Source: Betaproteobacteria bacterium
Lineage (GTDB): Bacteria > Pseudomonadota > Gammaproteobacteria > Burkholderiales > SG8-39
Direction: 5' to 3'
NCBI GenBank assembly: GCA_016234705.1
Contig: JACRAS010000115.1
Span: 1-38,636 of the forward strand
Length of the DNA stretch: 38,636 nt
Under the pieces are notes generated by a model that saw only the letters and a program-made list of their open reading frames with translations, made no database searches and had not been told where the DNA came from. Numbering within the stretch: the first letter of the stretch is position 1; every line of letters begins with the position of its first letter. Made by a program: the position numbers and the translations under genes. This document shows positions 31,792 to 38,636 of the stretch, one piece after another.

Positions 31792-32985
31792 TCAGTACGA
31801 CTTCGGTAAACCCAGCACGTGTTCGCCGATGTAGTTGAGCAGCATTTCGTTGTTGATCGGCGCGATTTCCATCAGCCGCACCATCGGCCACAGCGTCACG
31901 ATGTCGTAGTCGCGGTCGAAACCGTAGCCGCCGTGGGTTTGCAGCGCGGCGTCGACGGCGGCCACGGCCGCCTGCGAGCCCAGCAGCTTGGCCATGTTGG
32001 CGTGGGCGCCGGCGTCCTCGCCGGCGTCGAAGCGCTCGGCGGCGTTATCGGTCATCAGCCGCGCCGCCTCGAGCTGCGCCTTGGCCTGCGCCATGCGGTG
32101 CTGCAGCGCTTGATACGAGCCGATCGGCTTGCCGAAGGTCTTGCGCTCCTTCGAATAGGCTACCGCTTTGGACAGCGCATAGTCGCCCAGGCCGATGGCG
32201 GCGCCGGCGGCCAGGAGGCGCTCCGAGTTCAGGCCCTCGAACATCAGCTTGGCGCCCTTGCCGGCCTCGCCGATCAGCGCGTCGGCGGGCAGTTCGACGC
32301 CGTCGAAGAACACCAGGTACTGGCGCTCGGCGGTCTCGACCTGAATGTTGAGTTGCGTCAGCTCGATGCCGGGCGTCTTCATGTCGAGCACGAACAGCGA
32401 CATGCCCTCGGTGCGCCGCTTCACCTCGCTCGCCTTGGTGGTGCGTGCCACCACGAGCATATGGTCGGCGTCGCGCGCGCCGGAGATGAACACCTTCTGG
32501 CCGTTCAGCGTCCAGCCGCCGGCGTCGGTGCGCGTGGCGAGAGTCGACATCGCGAAGCTGTTGGTGCCGGCATTCGGCTCGGTGATGGCAAAGCACATCT
32601 TCGTCTCGCCGCTGCAGGTCGGCGTGACGAACTTGCGGATCTGCTCCGGCGTGCCGTGGCGCACGATGGGTACGCGCGCCAGTCCGGTGACGACCAGGAA
32701 CAGCGTGGGCACGCCGGCCAGCGCGAGCGCCTCGTTGAGCGCGGTGATCTCCAGCACGCCGCCGCCGGAGCCGCCGTACTCCTCTGGGACGGACAGGCCG
32801 AGCAGGCCGAACTCGCCGAGCTTCTTCCACAACTCGTCGGGGAAGCGGTCTTCCTTGATGCACTGGAGGATGTAGCTGCGCGGGTACATCGTGGTGACGC
32901 CGCGCGCGGCTTCCTGCACGTCGCGGATGCGCGTGCGCAGGGCGGCGGTGGTGTTGTTGCCGTTGACTGTCGAAGGCGTGTTCAT
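31792..32985 (-). CDS. Acyl-CoA dehydrogenase, AtuA-linked atypical type
   Basis: This 397-residue ACAD has ITEPNAGTNSFAM, LNGQKVFISGARDADHM, ERKTFGKPIGSYQALQHRMAQ and LQTHGGYGFDRDYDI. The C-terminal FAD loop, usually EIxxGTxEI, reads EIAPINNEMLLNYIGEHVLGLPKSY, a variant I associate with ACADs next to AtuA-family genes. This suggests a distinct branch, perhaps for large or branched substrates. It lies 33 bases after the AtuA-family gene in the same direction and is the last gene of that operon. The start at 32985 has only a weak GGA site. The reaction is presumably desaturation of an acyl-CoA; the substrate is unknown. Confidence 0.92.
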   Translation of the reverse strand: MNTPSTVNGNNTTAALRTRIRDVQEAARGVTTMYPRSYILQCIKEDRFPDELWKKLGEFGLLGLSVPEEYGGSGGGVLEITALNEALALAGVPTLFLVVTGLARVPIVRHGTPEQIRKFVTPTCSGETKMCFAITEPNAGTNSFAMSTLATRTDAGGWTLNGQKVFISGARDADHMLVVARTTKASEVKRRTEGMSLFVLDMKTPGIELTQLNIQVETAERQYLVFFDGVELPADALIGEAGKGAKLMFEGLNSERLLAAGAAIGLGDYALSKAVAYSKERKTFGKPIGSYQALQHRMAQAKAQLEAARLMTDNAAERFDAGEDAGAHANMAKLLGSQAAVAAVDAALQTHGGYGFDRDYDIVTLWPMVRLMEIAPINNEMLLNYIGEHVLGLPKSY

Positions 32986-33018
32986 CGTGCGTCCATGTGC
33001 CGGGTTGGGTGGCCGGCG

Positions 33019-34803
33019 CTATAGAAGTGCCATGTCGGCCGGGATCGGCACCGGAAAATCGAGCAGCAGTTGCGCGTAGGCTTTGCCCTGCGGGTCCATG
33101 CGCACCGAGGCGATGCCGCCGCCGCCCAGGGCTTCGTGCATCAGAAAATTCAGCGCCTGCGTGCCGGGCAGGTCGAAGCGCTGCACGCGGCCCTTGACGA
33201 GGTGGGCGAACCAGGCGGCTACGGCCGGTTCCGTCAGGGCGGCGCGGATGAAGGGCAAGTACTGGGGTTTGCGCGCGAGGATGCCGATGTTGGCGGCGTC
33301 ACCCTTGTCGCCGCTGCGTCCCCACGCCAGTCGCACCAGCGGCAGCGTGCGTGTGCCGCGCGCGAAGGCGTCGGCGCCGGGCAGGGGGCCGCCGACCTGG
33401 GGCAGCGCCGCCGGATCGAAGGGCTTGCCCCCCCACTGCGGCACGACCACGGCCTGGCCGCCCATGTCGATGCTCGCCGATACCTGCGTCTTGGGAATCA
33501 GGCAGGAGAACAGCCGCACCACCGGCTGCACCTTGGGCCGGCCCCCGGTGAAGCCGGTGATGGCCGGGGCCGACATCAGCGCCATCGGCGCTACCTCGCG
33601 CGAGAACAGCTCGAGCGCATCCTTGACCGGATGGCGCACGCCGACCTTGAGCATCACTTCGCGCGCGGCGGGCCGCGCATGCGGGCCGTAGGTGTCTTCG
33701 GCACCGATGGCCTCGACACAGGTATCGGTGAAGTCGGGCCAGCCGCGCTGCGCATAATGGCGGCGCATGCGCGCCAGCAGGGCGGCGCCGACGCGCCGCG
33801 CTTTGGCGCCCGCATCGATGCCGCCGATCATGAACAGGCTCATGGCCCTGAAGCCGTCGGCGTAGGTCACGCTGACCTTGGCCTGGTCGGTCGGCGCGAG
33901 ACCGCGTGCGCCCTTGACCTCAACGCGGTCGGATCCGTCCTGGGTCAGTGTGACGCCGGTGAAGTCGCACACCACGTCGGGCAGCACATAGGCGCGCGGG
34001 TCGCCGATTTCGTAGAGCATCTGCTCGCCCACCGTCGAGGGGCAGACCAGTCCGCCGGTGCCTTCGGGTTTGGTGATAACGAAGCTGCCGTCGGCGCGGC
34101 ATTCGGCGATGGGGAAGCCCACGTCGTCCCAGCCCGGCACCGTCTCCCAGTCGGTATAGTTGCCGCCGGTGACATGCGTGCCGCACTCGATCAGGTGACC
34201 TGCCAGGCTGCCTTGCGCGAGGCGATCGTGATCGGCGGCGGTCCAGCCAAACGCATGGATCAGCGGCGCCAGCGCGACCGCGCTGTCGACACAGCGGCCG
34301 GTGACCACGATGTCGGCGCCGGCATCCAGCGCGGCAGCAATGGGGAACGCGCCGAGATAGGCGTTGGCGCTCATCACCTTCTGCGGGAACGGCTCGCCGG
34401 AGAACATTTCCTTGACGCCGGCCGCCCGCAACGCTTCCAGCCGGGGCATCAGGTCGTCGCCCAGCACCGCGGCGATCTTCAGATCGACGCCTTCGGCCCG
34501 GGCAGCCGCGACCAGTGCTGCGCGACAAGCGGACGGGTTGACGCCGCCGGCGTTGGCAATGACTTTGATGCCACGCGACTTCAGCTCCTTCATCAAGGGC
34601 TGGATGGACGTCACGAAATCCGGTGCGTAGCCTAGCGCCGGGTCTTTGACCTTGGCTCGGATCAGCAGCGACATGGTGATCTCGGCCAGATAGTCGAACA
34701 CCAGGACATTGATGCCGCCGCGCTGCACCAGTTGGGCGGCGGCGAACTCGCTGTCGCCCCAGAAACCCGAGGCGCAACCGATGCGAAGCGTGCTTGGTTT
34801 CAT
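33019..34803 (-). CDS. AtuA-family protein (DUF1446 plus C-terminal domain)
   Basis: This 594-residue protein belongs to the AtuA family named from the acyclic-terpene utilisation cluster of Pseudomonas. The N-terminal domain shows IGCASGFWGDSEFAAAQLV, VFDYLAEITMSLL, ANAGGVNPSACRAALV, GADIVVTGRCVDSAVALAPL and ECGTHVTGGNYTDW. A C-terminal domain begins near PLVRLAWGRSGDKGDAANIG. The biochemical function of AtuA is not settled; it is required for citronellol/geraniol catabolism in Pseudomonas and is widespread in branched acyl-CoA operons. The start at 34803 is set by AAAGGAGA; an in-frame extension to 34944 is not family-like. With the carboxylase and crotonase of region C, it strengthens the terpenoid-like theme. 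Confidence 0.92.
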   Translation of the reverse strand: MKPSTLRIGCASGFWGDSEFAAAQLVQRGGINVLVFDYLAEITMSLLIRAKVKDPALGYAPDFVTSIQPLMKELKSRGIKVIANAGGVNPSACRAALVAAARAEGVDLKIAAVLGDDLMPRLEALRAAGVKEMFSGEPFPQKVMSANAYLGAFPIAAALDAGADIVVTGRCVDSAVALAPLIHAFGWTAADHDRLAQGSLAGHLIECGTHVTGGNYTDWETVPGWDDVGFPIAECRADGSFVITKPEGTGGLVCPSTVGEQMLYEIGDPRAYVLPDVVCDFTGVTLTQDGSDRVEVKGARGLAPTDQAKVSVTYADGFRAMSLFMIGGIDAGAKARRVGAALLARMRRHYAQRGWPDFTDTCVEAIGAEDTYGPHARPAAREVMLKVGVRHPVKDALELFSREVAPMALMSAPAITGFTGGRPKVQPVVRLFSCLIPKTQVSASIDMGGQAVVVPQWGGKPFDPAALPQVGGPLPGADAFARGTRTLPLVRLAWGRSGDKGDAANIGILARKPQYLPFIRAALTEPAVAAWFAHLVKGRVQRFDLPGTQALNFLMHEALGGGGIASVRMDPQGKAYAQLLLDFPVPIPADMALL

Positions 34804-34834
34804 GCTTGTCTCCTTTGGTTGTCGGGGTTTTGAA

Positions 34835-35017
34835 TCAGGCGCGAGTGGAAACGCCGGCGCGCGGCCAGAACACGCGCCGGATGCCCTTCGCCGTGGCGCA
34901 GATATTGCCGACGGCGACTTCCTCCGCCTCGATGCCCTGAGCACGCAGGCAGGCGCTCTCGTTCCAGCGGCGCTTGTGCTCGGCGATGCGCTCGTGCTCG
35001 GATGGGGCAGCGTTCAA
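34835..35017 (-). CDS. Small hypothetical protein (TTG start)
   Basis: A 60-residue frame starting at TTG 35017 behind a CGGAG site encodes NAAPSEHERIAEHKRRWNES, then ACLRAQGIEAEEVAVGNICA and a basic end, stopping 31 bases before the AtuA-family gene. It fills the gap between that gene and the Nudix-lactamase gene in the same direction, and its composition (Glu/Ala/Arg-rich, helical) looks coding. I do not recognise the family. It could be a small partner of the operon or the remains of a longer protein. Confidence 0.5.
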   Translation of the reverse strand: MNAAPSEHERIAEHKRRWNESACLRAQGIEAEEVAVGNICATAKGIRRVFWPRAGVSTRA

Positions 35018-35058
35018 GCTTGGTACTCCGTTGGGGTCGTTGTTGTGGCGGCGGGTGT

Positions 35059-36702
35059 TCAAAGCAGCGCCAGTTGCTCGATGCGTTGCACATGTGCTGC
35101 CAGTGATCGTTTGGCCAGCGGCCAGAGCGTTTCGGCTGTGTCGTCGTAGGCGAGAGCCACCCACGCGTCGGGGCCGGCCTGGGGCGCCGAACGCATGGCG
35201 GCCAGTACCTTGGCCTCGCGCCGCAGCCGGTGCGCCTTCAACTGCGCAATGGCCCCTGCGGCAAAGCCGATCACATGGCCATGCGCCGGCAAGATGAACT
35301 CGATGTTGTCTTGTTCGCAGGCCGCCGCCAGACGGTCCAGCGAATCGAGGTAGGCGCTCATGTCGCCGTCCGGCGGGTCGATGATGGTAGTGCTGCCGCT
35401 CAGGATGTGGTCGCCCGAGAACAGCAGCCCGTCTTGTTCGAGCACCAGGCAGAGGTGATTGGCGGCATGGCCCGGTGTGTGCACCACGCGCAGGGTGATC
35501 GGGTGCTCGCCGTCGCGCAGCGCCAGACGCTCGCCGTCGCCCAAGGCGCGGTCGGGTGTGAACTGCGAAGCCGCTCGAGCGGTTGCGGCCGACGCCAGAC
35601 CCAAAACAGGCGGCGTGCGGCCTGTCAGGCGGGCGCAGGCGGCGGCCAGCGGCCGCGCCGCCGGCGAGTGATCGGGGTGCGAATGGGTGCAGACGATCGC
35701 CTCGACCTCACCCGCGGTCAGCGCGAGCAGGCGTTCGACGTGGTCCGTGTGCAGGGCGCCCGGGTCGATGACGATGTAGCCGCTGTCCGCGCTGCCCACG
35801 ATGTAGCTGTTGGTGCCGGGTCCCGTCATGACGCCGGCGTTGGGAGCCGTCAGGCGCCGCAGGTGGCGCAGCAGTGGAACCGGCCGCTCATGCTGCCAGT
35901 CGAGCGAGTGTTCAATTTGCCCGTCCGGGCACACCAGCGCGAGCTCGCCGTAGGGCGGTTCGTGTTCCATGAAGCGCCGCGCTTGACCCGCGACAAGGCC
36001 GCCTCGCGGGCAGGAGTTCCACAGCGGTTCGTCCTGCGCGCAAGCCGCGAGCGCCTGCTCGGCGCCGGCGAAAGCCGACAACCAGTGCAAGGTGCGGATG
36101 GTCGGAAAGATCATGAAGAAGTTGCCGGCCCGGTGCCGCGCGAGCGCGTCATGCGGCCTGACCCAGACCGGTTCGAACTGCTCCAGTTCGTCGGCCACCG
36201 GCTCTTGCCGCTCGGGCATCAGCGCGGCGAAGAATGCGGCGTCGAAGCGCTTGGGCACGTCGCGGTCGGTGGTCCAGCGTGCTAGCGCGCGCACGCTATC
36301 GACAGCCAGCAACCAGCCCCTGGATTGCAATTGCGGGTACAGCGCAAGGCCGCGGTCCAGACCTTGAAGGTCCGCCGTGGTGACCGGCGTGCCGTCCGAG
36401 CGCGCCGCCAGCAGGACGCCCAATTCCTCGAAGGTTTCCCGCAGGGCCGCCAGCACCGCTGCGCGCTGCAGCCCCTCCATGCCCGGCTTGGCTCGCGCCG
36501 GCGGATGTGCGTGCCGGTCTTCCGCGTCGATGCGCCCGCCCGGGAATACGTAGGCGCCGGGCAGGAAGCTCGCGTTCGGCGAGCGCCGCGTCATCAACAC
36601 CTCGACGCCACGCTCGCCATCGCGCAGCAGCAGCAGCGTGGCAGCCGGGAGCGCGGCTACGGGTTGCTTTCGCGGGTGCAGTTGCTGTGCGGCGCGGACC
36701 AT
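35059..36702 (-). CDS. Nudix hydrolase-metallo-beta-lactamase fusion protein
   Basis: This 547-residue protein joins two hydrolase folds. The N-terminal half carries a Nudix-type region (FPGGRIDAED near 53-62 and RETFEELG at 88-95). The spacing between them is longer than the canonical Nudix box, as in CoA-pyrophosphatase-like relatives. The C-terminal half is a metallo-beta-lactamase domain with the zinc motif H340-x-H342-x-D344-H345 (THSHPDHS), then HTPGHAANH, GDHILSG and PAHGH, resembling LACTB2/glyoxalase-II-type hydrolases. Cleavage of CoA or of thioesters would fit the neighbourhood, but neither activity is shown. The start at 36702 has a poor ribosome site and lies 21 bases after the VWA gene, so coupling is likely. 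Confidence 0.85.
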   Translation of the reverse strand: MVRAAQQLHPRKQPVAALPAATLLLLRDGERGVEVLMTRRSPNASFLPGAYVFPGGRIDAEDRHAHPPARAKPGMEGLQRAAVLAALRETFEELGVLLAARSDGTPVTTADLQGLDRGLALYPQLQSRGWLLAVDSVRALARWTTDRDVPKRFDAAFFAALMPERQEPVADELEQFEPVWVRPHDALARHRAGNFFMIFPTIRTLHWLSAFAGAEQALAACAQDEPLWNSCPRGGLVAGQARRFMEHEPPYGELALVCPDGQIEHSLDWQHERPVPLLRHLRRLTAPNAGVMTGPGTNSYIVGSADSGYIVIDPGALHTDHVERLLALTAGEVEAIVCTHSHPDHSPAARPLAAACARLTGRTPPVLGLASAATARAASQFTPDRALGDGERLALRDGEHPITLRVVHTPGHAANHLCLVLEQDGLLFSGDHILSGSTTIIDPPDGDMSAYLDSLDRLAAACEQDNIEFILPAHGHVIGFAAGAIAQLKAHRLRREAKVLAAMRSAPQAGPDAWVALAYDDTAETLWPLAKRSLAAHVQRIEQLALL

Positions 36703-36723
36703 GGGGCAGCGTCGGGGAGCGCC

Positions 36724-38151
36724 TCAGGCGCTGGCCGAATTGGCGCGCAGCAGCGCGTCAAGGGTGCGCTCGAGATGCATGATGGAGTTGCATTCGCGGG
36801 CTATGTGGCAATAGGGCGCGTAGCGCTTCATTTCCGAGTCGCCCAGACCCCAGAACGCGACCGGCTCGGGGTTGAGCCAGATGATCCGGCGGGCGCGCTG
36901 GTAGAGCAACTGCATGACTTCGGTCCGGGCTTCGCCGCGGTTGTTGCGCGCATCGCCGAGGATCAGCACCGTGGTGCGGCGACCGATGTCATCGAGCAAC
37001 TGCTCGCGGATGTCGAGCAGCACCTGCCCGTAGTCGGTGCCGCTGCCGCCCACCGCCTGCATCACTTTGTCGACCGCCTGTTCGACCGGGAGCGATTCGA
37101 AGGTCTCGCTCACGTCGACGAGGTGATTGGTGAACGCGAAGCTGCGCAGGTCGCTCACCTGCTCGCCCAGGCTATGCAGGAACAACAGCAGGAAGCGCGC
37201 GTATTGGCGCACCGAGCCGCTGACGTCGCAGATCGCCACCACGCGCGGCCGATCGACTACCTTGGCGCGCCAGAAGGTCTCGAACATCACGCCGTCGTAG
37301 GCCGCGTTCCTGCGCAGGGTCTTGCGGAAGTCGAGCTGGCCGCGCACCCGGCGCTTCTTGCGCCGCGAGTGGCGCTCGGCCAGCCGCTTGGCCATCTTGT
37401 ACACGATGACGTGCATGCGCGCGAAATCGCGCGCCTCGATGTTGGACAGCCTCTGCGACAGCAGGAAGTCGTCGTGCAACTGGCGCGTAGGTGCCGTCCC
37501 GTAGAGCGCGAGCTTGCGCTCGACGTAGTTGCGCACCTCCTCGAACAGTCGTTTGCGCGCCAGCTCGAGCCGGCGGGCATGCTCGGGCGCGAGGGTCTGC
37601 CGTCGCGCGTCGGCAATCTCGCGCTCCAGCGATTCCAGGCCCATGGCCTGCTGGATCTTCTGCGTGTAGTAGCCCTTTTGCGTGAAGAACCAGATGTCGG
37701 TCAGTCCGATCTCCCGCGCCGCTTCCTGCATGCGCTTGGCCAGCGCCGCCGAGTCGCCCGACAGCAGCAACTGCGACAAGGCCTGGCCGCCGCCGCCGCG
37801 GCAGCCGCCGGAGCCGCCCGCGCCGGCGGCGCCCTGCGACTTCGCCGGCTCATCGCCCGGTGGCGCTGCCGCCTCGCTCGGGCCGGCGCCCGAAGCGGGC
37901 TCTGCCGGGGCCTGCGGCGCAAGCGTCTTTTCGAAGGACTCGAAGCGAAAGAAACGCTCGAACACGTCGTCGCACAGGGCTCGGTCGGGGATCGTCTTCG
38001 CCAGCGTCGCGCCGAGCGCGCTTTTCAGCAAAGTGCGGTCGCTCCAGCCGACCAACTGGACGGCGCGAGCCGCATCCACCTGCGCGTTCAGGCTGACCTC
38101 GAGGTCACTGCCGCGCAGCGCCTTGAAGAAGTCTTCAAGCGTGGCTTGCAT
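36724..38151 (-). CDS. CoxE-like von Willebrand factor A domain protein
   Basis: This 475-residue protein has a C-terminal VWA domain with the metal-ion-dependent adhesion site D309-x-S311-x-S313 (CDVSGSV), later GGSGTDYGQ (the MIDAS threonine) and ILGDARNN (the MIDAS aspartate). A low-complexity Pro/Ala/Gly linker spans about residues 80-123, and a basic block (HSRRKKRRVRGQ) precedes the VWA domain. CoxE-type proteins work with MoxR AAA ATPases in metallocofactor insertion or complex remodelling. The MoxR-type gene upstream overlaps it by 17 bases, the usual pairing. A client might be an enzyme of this cluster, but no target can be named from sequence. Confidence 0.9.
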   Translation of the reverse strand: MQATLEDFFKALRGSDLEVSLNAQVDAARAVQLVGWSDRTLLKSALGATLAKTIPDRALCDDVFERFFRFESFEKTLAPQAPAEPASGAGPSEAAAPPGDEPAKSQGAAGAGGSGGCRGGGGQALSQLLLSGDSAALAKRMQEAAREIGLTDIWFFTQKGYYTQKIQQAMGLESLEREIADARRQTLAPEHARRLELARKRLFEEVRNYVERKLALYGTAPTRQLHDDFLLSQRLSNIEARDFARMHVIVYKMAKRLAERHSRRKKRRVRGQLDFRKTLRRNAAYDGVMFETFWRAKVVDRPRVVAICDVSGSVRQYARFLLLFLHSLGEQVSDLRSFAFTNHLVDVSETFESLPVEQAVDKVMQAVGGSGTDYGQVLLDIREQLLDDIGRRTTVLILGDARNNRGEARTEVMQLLYQRARRIIWLNPEPVAFWGLGDSEMKRYAPYCHIARECNSIMHLERTLDALLRANSASA

Positions 38152-38636
38152 GGTGGATCTGCGCGTCCTTGCGCGCCTGGTTCAGCAGGGCCGGCAGTTG
38201 CTCGCCCGCCGAGGCGATGTCGCCCTCGAATTTCAGGAACACGTTCAGGGTTTCGCGCACCAGGTCGAGGCTCAGATGCTCGGCATTGAGCAGCAGCAGC
38301 GTCTTGGCCCAGTCGATGGTCTCGCTGATCGAGGGCTGCTTCTTCAAGTCGAGCTGGCGCACCGCCTGGATGAAGGCCACCAGCTCGCGGTTCAGCGCGG
38401 CCGACAAACCCGGCACGCGCCGCTCCAGAATGCGCCGCTCGAGCGCCGGCTCGGGAAACGGAATGTGCAGGTGCAGGCAGCGGCGCTTGAGCGCGTCGCT
38501 CATCTCGCGCGTGTTGTTGCTGGTGAGGAAGACGATGGGCTTGACTTTGGCCTTGATCGTGCCGAGTTCGGGGACCGACACCTGAAAGTCCGACAGCACC
38601 TCGAGCAGGAAGGCCTCGAACTCGGGGTCGGACTTG
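38135..38636 (-). CDS. MoxR-type AAA ATPase, partial (5' end outside window)
   Basis: Only the C-terminal 166 or so residues are in the window; the frame is open to base 38636 and begins KSDPEFEAFLLEVLSDFQVS. The region holds the sensor-1 stretch IVFLTSNNTREMSDALKRRC, with the arginine pair expected for the finger, and the helical lid (SISETIDWAKTLLLLNAEHL). Walker A and B lie outside. MoxR ATPases remodel or activate enzyme complexes together with VWA partners, and the next gene is such a partner, overlapping by 17 bases. The overlap implies coupled translation and roughly matched amounts. Confidence 0.9.
   Translation of the reverse strand, partial: KSDPEFEAFLLEVLSDFQVSVPELGTIKAKVKPIVFLTSNNTREMSDALKRRCLHLHIPFPEPALERRILERRVPGLSAALNRELVAFIQAVRQLDLKKQPSISETIDWAKTLLLLNAEHLSLDLVRETLNVFLKFEGDIASAGEQLPALLNQARKDAQIHHASHA

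Noticed and set aside
36325..38289. Plus-strand open frame of 654 codons
   Set aside because: Antisense to the Nudix-lactamase and VWA genes, both supported by catalytic or metal-binding motifs.
1..38636. Assignment of the whole cluster to steroid degradation
   Set aside because: IpdABC-like, racemase and SCP2-type thiolase genes fit, but no ring A/B genes (KshAB, KstD, HsaABCD types) are present, and the carboxylase and AtuA-family genes point to terpenoid-like acids as well.

Overview
The window is a high-GC proteobacterial chromosome segment, most likely betaproteobacterial judging by gene style, codon use and the mix of catabolic families; that assignment is inference. Almost every gene belongs to CoA-thioester catabolism of a branched or alicyclic acid, plus uptake and activation. 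I see no rRNA, tRNA, CRISPR array, transposase or phage gene.

Region A (1-3730): a minus-strand operon runs from a hotdog-fold protein (2818-3231) to a stand-alone PaaA-like di-iron oxygenase (2074-2811), a gutted acyl-CoA ligase pseudogene (1539-2035), a flavin ferredoxin reductase (469-1527) and an SDR cut by the window edge (1-305). A [2Fe-2S] ferredoxin (3407-3730) is transcribed divergently. The shared promoter region carries two near-identical 18-bp operator-like sites, one over each predicted start point. Together these look like a minimal three-component monooxygenase acting on a CoA ester.

Region B (4032-10793, minus strand): ACAD, alpha-methylacyl-CoA racemase, a mini-ORF resembling a DUF35 N-terminus, ACAD, an IpdC-like nitronate-monooxygenase-family protein and an IpdA/IpdB-like CoA-transferase pair. 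It starts from a good sigma-70-type promoter with three perfect 13-bp tandem repeats just upstream. The IpdABC-like trio recalls C-C hydrolytic ring opening in steroid C/D-ring catabolism.

Region C (11236-21075, plus strand): SCP2-type thiolase, two MaoC-type hydratases, SDR, a two-subunit acyl-CoA dehydrogenase, the two subunits of a biotin-dependent acyl-CoA carboxylase and a crotonase. With the racemase of region B this is a full beta-oxidation turn for alpha-methyl branches plus a carboxylation route for beta-methyl branches, as in leucine and acyclic-terpene catabolism. A 3'-terminal fossil of another acyl-CoA ligase lies just upstream (10993-11124).

Region D (21115-31772): a branched-chain-amino-acid-type ABC transporter (LivF, M, H, G), two intact acyl-CoA ligases and two paralogous periplasmic binding proteins. 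Base composition looks visibly lower in GC, and the block ends at a strong intrinsic terminator, suggesting separate ancestry.

Region E (31792-38636, minus strand): an atypical ACAD, an AtuA-family protein, a small ORF, a Nudix-metallo-beta-lactamase fusion, a CoxE-like VWA protein and the 3' part of a MoxR-type AAA ATPase.

Overall hypothesis: uptake, CoA activation, oxygenation, ring opening and branched-chain beta-oxidation of an isoprenoid-type (terpenoid or steroid-like) carboxylic acid. The true substrate cannot be read from sequence.
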